Shown here: positions 36,087 through 48,763 of the stretch, in pieces
Position numbering within the stretch: position 1 is the first letter of the stretch
Layout of the letters: each line of letters opens with the position of its first letter
From: Myrica gale
Lineage: Eukaryota; Streptophyta; Magnoliopsida; Fagales; Myricaceae
DNA: 64,000 bases
NCBI GenBank assembly: GCA_963930655.1
Contig: OZ005600.1
Location: forward strand, 16,770,501-16,834,500
Direction: 5' to 3'
Made by a program: the position numbers and the translations under genes
The notes under the pieces: generated by a model
Database searches by the model: none
What the model was told of the DNA's origin: nothing
What the model saw: the letters and a program-made list of their open reading frames with translations, nothing else

Positions 36087-38700
36087 CACTACAACGTACG
36101 TACGTCTCTTGACGAAGTCTTCGTTGTAGGCCAGGACTAAAATTGGGTACAAAAAATATATCTTAAGCTCTACCACTACATCAGATGTTCCGTTAGCTGA
36201 CAACTACATGCGTGGTTAGAAATGAGTGTTTTCGTGGAAGATGTCTTCAATGTAACGACATGTACTCGTCGAAGGCTCGTCACCAACAACAGTGTGATAT
36301 TAAGTTTTTATAGACACAAAATTAATTCGTTGTCGTTGTTACCTTTGTTCGACGGCATTCCTTGTCATTCCAACACTACAATCTTTGGTCGGTAAAAGAG
36401 TTAGAAAAAGATGCATCACGTCATTGGTTCTTTTTCCTATCGCAAGTGGCCTTCGTCTCTGAAGGACTTGCTCTGTCCAAAAACTAAAATCGTTGTCCAA
36501 ATCCATCTTCAAAATAGTAGTCAAAAGACTCTAAAACCGCCGATTCGTGAAACTTCCAAAATTGATTTATAACCTCAGATTATTTCCCCATCAAGTAAGA
36601 AATATGTATTGCAGATCGACGACCACACAACGCTGTTAAAGGGGTTGTTGTGGCCAGTACTGACTAATCAAAGGAAGTGATTCGATGGCAAACACTCTTC
36701 GTCTGGATAGTAGTTATGTCGACCCTTCCAGATTTGTGAAGCAAAAGTTCTAAAGTCGAATACATGTCCGTCTCTGCAGTTTTAATTGGTCAAAAATATA
36801 TCGGTCATTCAAGCAATAAAACGACAAAATAAAGCTTGAAATTACAACTGCTATATTGACAACAATAAGTCAAGTTATGACCACCAATTCATTGGCCAAT
36901 ACATTGAATTTGTAATCTTGCACCACGAACAGATTTGGACGGTACATGTATTTAAGTGGCGTAATAATTATATGGTCAGCATATTTTAAATGTGATGACA
37001 TTTCACATTATAATTGCAATGTATTTGGCCGCACTAATATTGATGTTGGCACAACATATTCTTGACCAAAATTTTATAAACAATAATCTGAATTAAAATA
37101 GATATTCTGATTTAATTAATAAAAAGAATTACAATTTATTATAGAATAACCAAACTCCAAAACTTGCAAATTGTAATTTCGGTGAAAACCATCATTACAA
37201 ACCAAAACTCATACTGAAATCAAAGCAGAAGTTTAAAAGCAGCATAAACATTAAAGTAAATTGACCCATCAGCAGCAAAAAAACTACAGACTTAAGAAGA
37301 CTCCCAAACAAAACCACCAAAACATTATTGCTCAAAACAGTGATGCTTCCAAAACTACTCAGCTATTTAACGGCCATGGGGCTGACTTTGCTTGTCACTC
37401 TTAGAATATAAGTATTGAATTTTCTCATCATACCCCTTGCACCGTTCAGCATAGTTTTTGCATTGTTCTATAGGGCCTTTGACATCTGTATTCAGTGCTT
37501 CATATTTATCCTTGTAGAACTCAACTTCATATTTGAACTTGTCAATTACCTGTTGGCCAGGTGAGATGACCAACTTGGGATGACCGATTCTTTGCTGGCA
37601 GAGCTATGGCTGACTTCCCCATGCCTATAACATATCTTGATCTGTGACCCAATACATGATTGAAAATCAATTCAGAGATCGCCTAGTCCATCATTTCAGG
37701 ATCTGTCTCAGTCTATATTTCTTTCATCTTCATCTGAAACTGAATATAAATAATTTAAGATAAAACATTCATCTTCATCTGAAACTAAATATAAATAATT
37801 TAAAATAAAACAAAAGTCACGTAAGTTAGTTAATAAATGTCTCAAGCATTTCAGATATGAAGAAAAGGTAATTAATAAAAATATCACAAATCTAGTTCGA
37901 GGCTTGTAAGTCATCACTCACATATATATCTTCCGTCTCAAGGCATGACCAACTCCCATCCTTGTGTGTATGGGATCTCGTGTAGAACTCAATAGCATTA
38001 CCATCCTCCTCTCTCTAACAATGAACTCATATAAATGAATTAGAAAAAAACTACAATATGTAATTTTTATAACCAATAAATATTTTCCTTCTCCTCTCTC
38101 ATACGGTATAGAGACTTTGAACCAGTACTCTTATTGACAACACTTTCTGACACATTGCCAACAATTTACAAGCCATTATTACCTTGTAATCATCATCCTC
38201 CCATTGGTCGCATAATTTTTTTCAAACTTCCACATCAACATCATCAAGTGGGTGTGCTCTTACGGTCTCTCCTGACTTAAATTTCTTCCAGATAGAGTGC
38301 AACTTGTACTTGTAAGACCCAAAAGCCTCATGCATTTGAGATATCATGCATATGTGATTTTTCATCCAATTTTAATCAATAACAAAGTCACTCTGTATGA
38401 AATTTGCCAACATAAAATCATTAGGTGAAAAATAAAATCCATCAACCAATACAATATTATTGAATCTTTTACGTACCACCACACGGACGTAAAAGCTCAT
38501 CCAAATCTTCCTTAGGCACGAAGGACCAACTCTTGTAACTTAGATTAGCAAAACGATTTATGATATAGGTTACCCTCCCACTAAAAACTCTTGAATAATC
38601 ATCTGAATCTCCCTTCTTGTTGTCTTAAATTCTCATAGGGATGCAACCTCATTTCCTTAACTTGTCAAACTATGTTCCCCTAGCCGATCCACATCCTCTA
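36087..38700 (-). mobile_element. CACTA (En/Spm) transposon remains
   Basis: CACTACAACG at 36087 fits a CACTA terminal motif, and 36110-36400 is rich in CGTCGAAGG- and GACGAAG-type short inverted repeats typical of CACTA subterminal regions. Degraded Transposase_24-like coding sequence lies inward on the minus strand. A matching opposite end is not certain, and GTTGTAGTG at about 40705 is only a candidate. Confidence 0.5.
37367..38400 (-). pseudogene. CACTA ORF (Transposase_24-like), degraded
   Basis: Pieces on the minus strand, in order: GSYKYKLHSIWKKFKSGE with HPLDDVD near 38240-38330, KLCDQWEDDDYK near 38190-38225, FNHVLGHRSRYVIGMGKSA near 37605-37665, and IDKFKYEVEFYKDKYEAL at 37480-37560. 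The xHKL--xxKKF, CDxWE and EVLGxRSGYVxGxG pattern is the plant En/Spm-associated Transposase_24 domain. Stops and intron-like gaps separate the pieces. Confidence 0.6.
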
Positions 38701-40639
38701 TGAATCTCTCAAAGAAGCTCAATGATGGTAAAGCTTAAATGAGCCACTAAATTAATCTCAATGAAAAGAAGAATATCAATTGAGTTTCAAAGAGTACTCT
38801 CAATGAAAACATCAACTTGGTAGGGTCATGTTTCAAACCGTGAACGGAATGGGCATGCCTACAATTCAGTTATGGAATGTATGGGCCACAAGGTGCCGAA
38901 TGGTGAAGAAATGGTATATCGTAATAGATATAGATGTGGTAAGGTGGTCGGCCACTTGGTGGTTTTGGATTGAAGGAAGCTCTAAATGAGCTAAATTGAT
39001 GTCTTTGGATGTGTAAGGGGGTTGAATGGCCCTCATGATACTTTGCTTTCACAATTGTCAGTTGGATGGTCGCCTCATACAAACTTAGGTAAACTATGTA
39101 GTGTTCGATGGTATAGCTAGTGGGTTTGTGTTTGGGTAGTCTAAGTGGTGTTTGTGGTAAGGGTAGTCATGTGTGTGGTAGGTAGAGTGTTTAGATGGAA
39201 GTGTTTCGGAATGGTGATTGTATATATGGGTGGTGGTGTTTTGGGATGAAAAAATGATAAGTATGGATGGTGATGGAAAAAAGAACAAGTGTTGAGTTAA
39301 AAAGCTACAAACACTTAGGGGATTGTGAGTGATGAATATTTGATTTGATCACTACCTACAAATAGCTAGGACCAAACAATAGCAAGTTTGAGAATCAACC
39401 ACAGGATTGTCTCAAGCTCATGAGGTGTGATGCTAAACTATCTCGGGATCGGTTTAGACAACCATGGGGCAAGAAGCTAAACTATTTCAGGATCAGTTTA
39501 GTCCATCGCTTTTGTGCTTCCATAGAACTCACAGGATTGAAGAAAATACACCAATATCTGAGATAAATACAAAAATTGCATTTTAGCCTCGCTAAGATAA
39601 AATTTTCAGCAGAATTCAATGTGATATATTAGTGTGAAAATTGTTTTTCCATTTTGCTGAGCGTACACACAAAAAAAACATCAGTTTGAGTCTTATAATT
39701 ACTAATGTAATTTCAAATATGGGTTTAAACTACCAATCTTGACACATTAAGTTCTCCAACTATCACAATTAATCAGATTTCGTCTTGAAATAAAATTTGA
39801 GGGTCAAAATTATGCCACGTGTCTCGTTTACAACATACGTGGCACGAGTTTGATCGTTGGATCTTTTTTTTTTAGATTCAAATTCATGAAATTGCATTGG
39901 TACTTGAATGGTTCAAAGTGACTTGAAATAAAAATAAAAACAAAAGAGAAAGATGGAAATACAAAAAGAGTGAAAAATGAACATTATTTGACAATATCCA
40001 TGCCATCAAGAACCGAAGAACAAAGAGGGAGGAGGAAATAGACAATAGTCATGCCGTAAATGGTTGCCACTTGTTGGGCAGTCAAAGGTTACAAAAAGAG
40101 CAATATTTGCTTGGCCACCCGGAGTCCGGACCCATGAACCAGGCAAAAAGCCGAAAAGGATTACAGCTCAGGCAGGGACAATAATTTTCTGATATTCAAA
40201 GGGCTCCTACAAATTAGTAAAGCTGGGATTAGTTAGAAAAGCAGCATGAGCCCAATCCGTAGAGTGGTTTTGCATGCGCTACAGCTCAGAGAGCCCAGTC
40301 ATTTAGCAGAGAAACAGAAACAAACATAGGCACATAGGCATTCATCTTCTTGCCTCGCATTCAAGGTGAAACTTTCGTGTAAAAAAAAGGTGAAACTTTC
40401 GTTTACGTATAAGCAAGTTGTTTTGCTAGACCTTCCTTTTCTCCCAAGTTTGGTGAGCCCCCTGCCGTCTGCATAACCAAGGTTGGCCTGGGCCTATAGG
40501 GATCAGGCCCAGGCCAACTTATAAATAAAAAAAATTAATACATGTAGCTTTTGTTTTTGGGGAGTACAATGGGTGGCACCGCCCAGGGCCGCCACCCCTT
40601 GCATCCGTCCACTGCATTCAATAGATTTTTTTTGTCAAC
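38701..40639. other. Intergenic / transposon-derived, no supported gene
   Basis: Non-coding sequence with chance open frames only. The stretch 39350-39550 contains repeated phrases (GATGCTAAACTATCTCGGGA and GAAGCTAAACTATTTCAGGA). I see nothing else that can be named. Confidence 0.35.
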
Positions 40640-42044
40640 CTTATTAAAAGAGCATATAGTGACAAAAATCCTTTTGACCATACTGCGTTGGTCACCATAA
40701 ATCAGGTTGTAGTGATAACAAAATATTTCTCGTCATCACGTTGTTTGTGGTCACAAAATGATTTCTAGTCAACAAGAATAGTCATAAAAAGTCGCAATTT
40801 CCACCAAAAAAAGTGGTCAAAAAGGCAGTTTCAACGACGGCTTTATTAGGGACGACCCAACTTTGTCCCTACAAATACTTTTTGCTACAAAATATTGTTT
40901 CGTCGCTAAAGTCTTAAAACAAATGTTTGTAGCGACGAAAATTCTAGTTTTGTCGCAAAAAATGTTTTTGCGACGAACATAATTGTGTAGCTAAAATGCC
41001 TCTCCAACAACGAAAATATTGTTTCTTCGTTAAAGCTTAAAACAAATATTTTTAGTGACGAAACTCTACATTGGTTTTTTCACAAATTTCGTCACAACAG
41101 TCTTTATTTGTGACGAAATTTGTATTTCATCACCGAAAATAAATTTATTGTGACGTAAGTTTCATCACTAAACAATAAAAAATCTTTTAAAAACATTTGG
41201 CGACGAAAATAATTGTCATGAAAAGCAACATGATTTCGTGAAGAAACTTTTCGTCACATATCGTCCGATCATCTCAATAGGTGTTCCATCGACCCTGACG
41301 ATCCCTAGGCACTGGAGCTACAAATTGGGCGGAAAGTTACGCAGAGCCCTAATACTTGGCAATAGATCTAATGGGTTTATATTTTCACATGCCTCTCTGC
41401 CTCTTGTCTTTCTTCTCTCCAATCTTCCTGAGCCAAACATCTCCACCAGCAGCACACTCTCGCTCTTCGAGTACTACGTCATCGGCTGCCACACAACTAG
41501 TAGACTCAGTCTCCCTCTTACTCTCTCCCCTATTTCTCTCTCGTTCAGTCTCTCTTTTTTCGATTCACCTTACTCTCTCTCGCACCCTCCCCTTCCCCTC
41601 CGTGAAATTTTCTAGCCTTTATGGGCAATATATCTAGCTATGTTTGCTTTACGACTCGTTGATTCAAGATTTTATGGTTTCGACAATTGTACAATTTGTG
41701 GGTTTCGATTTTCCTTTAGGTAGAAAATCGTCGCACAGTGTTAATTAATATTCTCCTCCCCTGGAAAAGCGTGTGCACAGAGGCAACTACAGAGATCAAC
41801 CTTCAGGCTGTTGGCTTTCTTTTTCTTCCGGTTTGTATCTGTGTATTGTTTTGCTTCTTTTTTTTCCTTTTCGTTGTCTTTTGTAATATACTTTTGAGTC
41901 TGTTGAATTGTTTTCTTATACTTCATTTGTATCTGATATTCCATTTTTTGTGGCTATTTCTTTGAGTTTGGATTTTGCATTATCAATTTTATAGATAAAA
42001 GATTATTTGCTTTCTCCTAATAATGCCCATTTTCTGTTGTAGTG
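40640..42044. repeat. CACTA-like subterminal repeats and terminus
   Basis: From 40640 to 41230 there are dozens of short units based on GTCGCTAAA, GCGACGAAA, GTGACGAAA and their complements, the hallmark of CACTA subterminal regions. At 42030-42044, CATTTTCTGTTGTAGTG reads on the minus strand as CACTACAACAGAAAATG, a good CACTA terminus. The region 41238-41640 (pyrimidine-rich, with open frames) may be the element's transcribed leader. A partner terminus with a matching 3-bp TSD was not found. Confidence 0.5.
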
Positions 42045-43760
42045 GACCTTCCACCATTCATCTTGAAGAAAAAAAAGGATCTACACGATTCTAGTATGGT
42101 GCAGAGTTCTAGCATTTTTAGAATTAAATAGACTACTTACTTCTTTCGGTGTTGTAAGTGACAATTAGATTTGCGTACTTCTAAGCAAATATAAGCCCAT
42201 TTTTTGGTGTTTCCCATGCATTGAGTCCCTTTTTGCTTGAAATGTTATAGAATCATGGATAAGCATCTGAGAGATTGTAACTATGGAGAGTAAGCATTGA
42301 TGGAAATCTTAGAATTCATAGTTACATGACAATAAGGAAAAATGTTGAGGAATTTTTACATCCATTTTCGTTTCAGTGACTCTTGAATTTGCTGTTAAAT
42401 TTTTTAAAGAAGGTTATAGAACTTAATCTATGCAATATTCCTTGTAAGCACTTATATCAGAATTTGGGTTCCATTGCTTCTAGTCCTCATATCATCTCCA
42501 AGTACACAAAAAATACACATATGTTCTGGGCAGAAGGGTCCTCTAATTGTTGATGATGTTTATGAAATAATCATGAAGGTAAGTCTTTCCATTAGTTTGC
42601 GAGTGATAGACATGTTGCTTTATGAACAAGTATGGTATTGGTCTGGCAAATCACTTTGTAATTTGAAAGTAAATGATAATTGATAATGATCTACTTGAAA
42701 TTTAAATTAGTAAAGATTTATGCGAATTTTTTTGTGATGTTACTTATTTTGTATTGGATATAAACTTTGCATTCTTGAGTTTTTCTTCTATAATGTGTGC
42801 CTTGTCAATGTCGTGTTGTGTTGTTTTGATGGTATTTTTCCAAGTTGTGTATGATTTTTGATATTAGATGTTGCTATAGTTTTATACTTAGAGTTCCTTT
42901 TAAGGCTTATACGAGTTGTAACTGGTTCTTGAGCAATTGCCTTTGATTACACATAAGGATTGTTCTTATATCGACACAAATAGATAGTGGTCATTATGTC
43001 CTTAGAATAATTGATTTTCTGTAGAAACTAGAAAGGAAGGAAAGTTCGTGTTGAAAATGAAAATGACTAGTCTCGATTTCAAAATGGGGAATAGAATGGC
43101 CTATATTACACGACAGTTTTGCGTAAGCGACAAGAAGCGTAAAGAAGAAATGTTGTATAGAGAAGATGGAATTTCTCCGCTTAATTGATTCACAGAAAGC
43201 TAAAGCTCACGAAGATTTTGAAGATGGCCCAGTTCCATAGGAATCTCCACAAATAACTAGTTTTCCTTTAGCCCGAGAATGGTGAGAGTTGATAGATAAC
43301 CACATGATGCGGGAATTGCACCACTAAGCTTATTTGTGGACAAATCAAGGATGCTTAATGTGGGAAGATCGCCCACTGCAAGAGAAATTGTAACGTTGAT
43401 GTCGTGGTTTCCTGGAAGAAATATAACCTGAAGGTTAGACAGCCGACCAAACTCTGGAGTTTTCGTTTGATAAAGTTATTTGGAAGAGTAGTCTATACAA
43501 ACACTTAATCAAATTCAAATTTACCATGGTTTGTTGTTAAACCTCCATGTTTGCGAATTCAAATTTATCAATTTCATTATTTCTAAATTTGTTGTCAAGA
43601 TTGTCGTTGTGAGGATGCTTAATCTATCACCCTGAACTAAATGAACAAAGTCAACAATTTTTTTAAATAACGAAACAATAGCGGTCATGACAATATTTTT
43701 AGTAACCATTTAAAAATTGTCACGTGAAACTAAAATAGAACGAGATTAGTCTACTGTTAA
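42045..43760. other. Non-coding stretch, no supported gene
   Basis: AT-rich sequence with intron-like composition. Around 43200-43400 some phrases read on the minus strand suggest degraded leucine-rich-repeat-like words (LSTLSILDLS, GAIPAS), but too weakly to call a gene. Confidence 0.3.
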
Positions 43761-43762
43761 TA

Positions 43763-43810
43763 GTGACCACGTAAGACGACTGGATCAAACATTGTTAGTG
43801 GTGACCATAT
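43763..43810 (+). repeat. Direct repeat copy 1 (GTGACCACGTAAG unit)
   Basis: AGTGACCACGTAAGACGAC and the following TTGTTAGTGGTGAC recur, slightly diverged, at 47580-47627 beyond the 3.7-kb solo LTR. They are probably subterminal repeats of the transposon that hosts the LTR. Confidence 0.6.
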
Positions 43811-43835
43811 GATGCAAGTGGTTACTATTCACATA

Positions 43836-46800
43836 TGTCACGCCTTGTGCCAGTATTTACCCTCTATGCCCACCTATAGTGATGGTATGCACACAAGTAG
43901 GGATTATGACACGAATTGATCCTATAAAGTCCTGGTGATTGGCTTTGAAAAAGCTTAGCGGAAACGTTTAATTGTAATTTGTTTTGAACTTAAGAGAATA
44001 CATTAAGGAAGAAAAAGTAATATTTTCAAGGATTTAACATAACAAAAGGCGACATTCAAATAATCCTAGAAGTTAAAAGCTCTGAAGTGAATAAGGGAAA
44101 TAAAATGAATTAATTGAAGAAATGAGATTAGAAAATAAAATGAAAGTTGAGAAAAATCAAATCAAATATGGCATAAGAAAAATAAATGGAATAAGAGAAT
44201 ATTTTCGAAAGTGTAAATACATGATTTCACTAAGATAAGAAGTCTTCTCTTTTATAAAACAAAATCATTCATGAGGAATACCAAAGAAAGGAGAAGATAA
44301 CTACAAAAATGGAAGCTATCTAAAGCTTCTCGTACTATAATGTCTGTAAGCAACCAAGTCATCTAGTCCTCCGACTCGGTGTTGGAGGTCAGGTCTATAT
44401 AAGTCGTCTCTCCGGTGCCTTCCGCCGACGGGGCTAATGGAGGAGGAACAATGTGAATAAGGGTTGAATCTACATCTATCGGCCCCAAATCTTTTAAGCA
44501 GGGAAAAGGGGCAGGAGTGGACCTTTGAGGTACCACTGGGGATCATACCCTAAGTGCACCTCAAAAGTATCAGTGACATACATCCAGATCTTGGGGACTA
44601 GTACATGAGTGTCAAAATCCACAGTTTGCTCGCTCATGAATATCTTCATTTGCCAAGTCTAATGACCGCCACAGAAAATACAAAATAAATAACAAATAAA
44701 ATGGGTGAGTCCTACTGACTCAGCAAGGGGGGAATAGGGGAACCGACATACAACGATATAAAACATGAGTAACATAATTATAGAATAATCAATCACATAG
44801 CATTGTTCATAATAAACCAATGAATGCGGTATGCGCGATGCAATGTAGAATGAATGCATCATTTTCCCGGTCATTTCACTTTCATTCTTTCTTTTCTGGT
44901 TCTGTAGAGGTGTCCTTCTGTGCTCTGTTTAACCCTCATAGTCTGGGTTGTGCGTCCCTCCTCTCCTCTGGGACTGTCCCGTGCCACGACACCAGGACCC
45001 GGTTAGGCACGCATTGTTCCATCACCTAGGGATACCAACCACTATCCTCTCAATGGTGGCTTGCACTATCCCACTATGAGCGGTACCGTCACCCGATCTC
45101 AGGACCACCTCTGGGTATGAGTTTCATTTCAGTCATTTCGGTCAATAGAATCCTCATACCCATGATATGTTGATGCATCATGTATCATATGCATAATAGA
45201 TAATTCAATTCACCAAAAATGATCAATGGATAACAAAATAAAATTGCAAATGACATTGAACATTAAAAAGGAGAAGTATTAACGATTCCATAAATTGTGT
45301 TCTAAACTAATTCATCTAAGAGCTTGAACTTGAATGTCTTAAGTTCACTACCTTATATTGTTAATCTATTTTTAGTCACTTGTTACTAAGCATACATTTA
45401 CATGACATTTTACAGATTCAATATTACTAATTTATCTTTATTTAGTTACCCTTTTTAATTCAATGAGTAAAATCATATTAAACCTAATAGGCCGGTTTTA
45501 TTATCACATTAGGCCTTGTATTTTGGGCCTCATGTGGATTAGTTATGGGCTCTAATTTCTACCTCAATTCCCTTGAATTAAGTCCATACTAACTGTAGGT
45601 CTAAATTTTAAGCTTGGACAATTTTTACCCCCATTCTTCTCTAAAATGCCGAAACTGCCCTCAGGTGCTTTTCGGTCATTTCCACTTATCCAATTTAGCT
45701 GAAATTTTAAGGGCAAGACCTATAATTACTAAGCTTCATTTCTGGAAAATTTTGTATATAAACTCAAACTATTTCTATTAGAAAAATCACCTAGTACAAT
45801 CGGCTACCCTATGGCTTAGGGATTTCTTGCATGCATGTCCTTACTTGTTTATGGCTTAAGTCTTAATCCTATAAACTACTATGATTTGATTAATATCAAA
45901 ATAGAAATCAGTATATTTACAATGCAACTACATTCATTTCTTGCTTGTTCCTTCTTCCCGATTTATTAATATTGCATACCAATCTAACATAAATACATGC
46001 ACGTAAATTGTATCTAGGCCATTGTCATAATCAGCCACAAAAACCCAAGAAAAGTTCATCAATAAACACTGTCGTGACCCTCTTTTTCCTACCCTTCCAT
46101 CACTTGTCAAATTTTCACAAGTTTTATATGCGTGCAATGCAAAAATCCTTACAAGGTCTTTAATGAAAAGAGACATTCTAGAGAAGAGAAAAGCTAACCA
46201 AGTTCACATATAAACTTCCTTTCTCCCCTTTGGTGCAACCCGTAACCTACTAGGTCTTTATCCCGCTTGTTACGCTCACATTTCCAACATGCAATCTATT
46301 CTATAACACTTAGACATCAAGGCAAACACAATTTACAAAAACAAAAATGTAGAGAACATCCATTCGGGTACTCTAATTCTATTTGCACCAAAAAGAGTTC
46401 AATCTCACATTTTAATCTCATCGACAACATGCATGTCACTAAACCTCAAAATATAACTCTAAAAGTATCAAATCTTCCCAACCCATGACCCCATTCCTCT
46501 ATCACCGAACAACAGACCACAAACCCCAAATCAAGACACCTACAACACCCTAATTACCTTCTAACTTCGGTGGTGCTGATTTTCCTTGGACAAAGACACC
46601 TAAAAGTATGACACAAGTTAGGAAAAGGAAGACAAAAAGCTGAAGGGGACAAAGAAAAGGAGGGTGCAAGCCGACTACCTCTCTCTCTTTCCCCTTTTTT
46701 TCTTCTCTTTCTCCTCCCATTTCCTTCTGTTGTTCTTCTCTTTCTCTCCTCCGGTCTCTGTCTCTCTTTATCTCTTGGTTTCTTCTCTTCTCTTCTTGGT

Positions 46801-47550
46801 CTCTCTCTTCCTTTTTCTTTCGGTCAGGTGAAGGTTCTCTCGTTATGTCCTATCTCTCTCACTTTGTCTACAAAAACAAGGGGACCATGCTATAGCTGAT
46901 CAGTTGAAGTTAAAAAATCCAAATAACTATGGTTAACTCTCCTTTTTTCCTCTAACTTCACACCCTACACTAGCTAGGCAATCAAGGAGCTATAGTTTAC
47001 AAGGAGAAGATAACCAAATGAATGGGCATAAGGGGCTGTAATGAGGGGCTGCTTTGACATGTGTTTGTTTAACTCCTACCTAGGCAATCATTGTGATTGC
47101 CAAAATCCATTTTTCCCACTCAAACTAAACCACCGAACTGCCCTTGCACTCTAATGTGTAAATGCATGCACAAAAGAAAAAATGATGGCCAGACTAGGAT
47201 ATAGTGTAATACAAGGATGAAATAAAAAATATTCAAGGGCATAATAACAACTTATAATCGGCTATAAACTAAAACGAAATAAGTAAATGATAAGCAAGGG
47301 TCATTAAACATACTAAACAAAAATAAAGATATCATTTGAAAATAAAAATTAAATTCTCTAATGTAAATAGTAACAAAAAAAATACAGCTCAATAATATGA
47401 AAACAAATGTAACCACATAAATGAAAATTAGGAAAATTAAAAATAATGTAAGCTCAATAAAGAAATAATTTAAACTAAAAAACTTCAATTAGCATATTAT
47501 ACTAATTTTTTATATATGTCAAACAGGTGAAAATAGAGAGTGGCGTTACA
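43836..47550. mobile_element. 3.7-kb solo LTR (Ty3/gypsy type) with perfect 5-bp TSD
   Basis: The left end TGTCACGCC and right end GGCGTTACA are short inverted termini (TG...CA). They are flanked by ACATA at 43831-43835 and ACATA at 47551-47555. No PBS or coding region lies next to either end or inside, and the interior is non-coding, so I read it as a solo LTR. TGTCACGCC-type ends are common in long-LTR gypsy chromoviruses. The 44900-45180 stretch (CAGGACCCGGTTAGGCACGC) is the most repeat-like part. Confidence 0.7.
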
Positions 47551-47579
47551 ACATAATGACGAGAAAAAAAACATGAAAG

Positions 47580-47627
47580 AGTGACCACGTAAGATGATTG
47601 GACAAAATGTTGTTAGAGGTGACAATG
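47580..47627 (+). repeat. Direct repeat copy 2 (GTGACCACGTAAG unit)
   Basis: Diverged copy of 43763-43810 (GAGTGACCACGTAAGATGAT and TTGTTAGAGGTGAC). The two copies bracket the solo LTR. Confidence 0.6.
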
Positions 47628-47864
47628 ACATTAGCTCTAAAAAATGTCTAATGACAAAAGATTATGTTGTTTTGGTGACCACTTTCTTCGTGAGAAATCA
47701 AGCAAAAACTGACTCTGTCATTTTGGATCCATACAAACTTCTCTAGACGGAGAAAAAATGACCAACGTTTGACCACTAAAATTTATCTACCTATTAAATT
47801 TTGCCCTGTATCAACCCCTCAACTTCATATACACGTGAATAAGTCTACGTGTCTTACCACCAAA

Positions 47865-48150
47865 AATTCTAGAATTACGTTCCTTGCAAAGAACATAAAC
47901 TCAAAGCAAGTAAGAGTTTCCTAGCAGTGTTGCTAAGGGACTTGGCACGCCAATCATTAGCCGCCCAACAAATGAGGTCAGTCCACCTCATAGAGGCTCT
48001 CTAAATAAAACATTTGTCTCCCAAAAGATACCATATGCGCTTGGAGAATACACAATCAAAATAAAGATGGTCAAGGTCTTCACATCATTACAGCATAACA
48101 TGCACCTCTCAGCAAGCTCAACCCCCATTCTCCTCAACATTGTATTCATG
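47865..48150 (-). pseudogene. LINE 3' fragment (zf-RVT domain)
   Basis: The minus strand reads RRMGVELAERCMLCCND, then DHLYFDCVFSKRIWYLL, the CxxC...H...C pattern of the zinc-binding region after LINE reverse transcriptase. A WTDLICWAANDWRAKSL segment follows after a stop. It is a short, broken, orphan piece. Confidence 0.7.
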
Positions 48151-48763
48151 AAATTGTAGTGAAGCAATACAAAGTCGATGATGCCAAAAAAATCCTTGGA
48201 TCCTCGGATGGCCTATATAGGTAAGCTAAAGGCTTGAGCTTGATTCTGTAAAGAAAGACATGGAGAGAGTTTTGGGAGCTAGGACTCTTCAAAGTTTAAG
48301 TCAGTGTAAAAGAGATGGAAGATATCGAAGCTTTATTGAAAGTAAGGGTGCAGGAGCATGTAATCTGTTTGGTGGCATGAACCGTCCTCTTTTATAGGTC
48401 CCGGGTGGCTAGAGGGGCGAAACAGAACGAAAGTTTTGACAGGGCACCATGCTGGTGAATTTCTCTCTCTATGCCTGCAGGCCCATGATTGCCTCTATCC
48501 CAATAGTAAGGTGATGTTCGTTTGGAAGAAATTTATAGGATTCTGATAAAATTGTAAAAATTTAGGTGATGTTAAAGTTGTATTGGCATGCGTGCAGAAG
48601 TTGTTAAAAGAGATTGATGTTTGTAAAAAAAATAATAAAGTGTTGTATTAGAATAGGTGTATTTTGTGATGTTTGGCATGTAAATATAAAAGTATGATAC
48701 AAATCCTAAAAAAAAATGCTCAAATACAAATTTCAAGGGATAGATGGACGAACTTTATTTTTA
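48151..48763. other. Intergenic, no supported feature
   Basis: Non-coding sequence. AGGTGATGTTCGTTTGGAAG near 48510 and GTGATGTTTGGCATGTAA near 48668 look like degenerate MITE ends, but I could not show inverted symmetry or a TSD. Confidence 0.3.

Noticed and set aside
40705..40713. GTTGTAGTG as the partner terminus of the CACTA end at 36087
   Set aside because: Nine bases match, but the flanking 3-bp sequences differ (GTA against ATA) and subterminal repeats continue past it. Kept only as a weak candidate.
41238..41637. Possible protein gene start in a pyrimidine-rich patch
   Set aside because: No domain, no continuation by spliced exons, and it lies among CACTA subterminal repeats. Probably an element leader.
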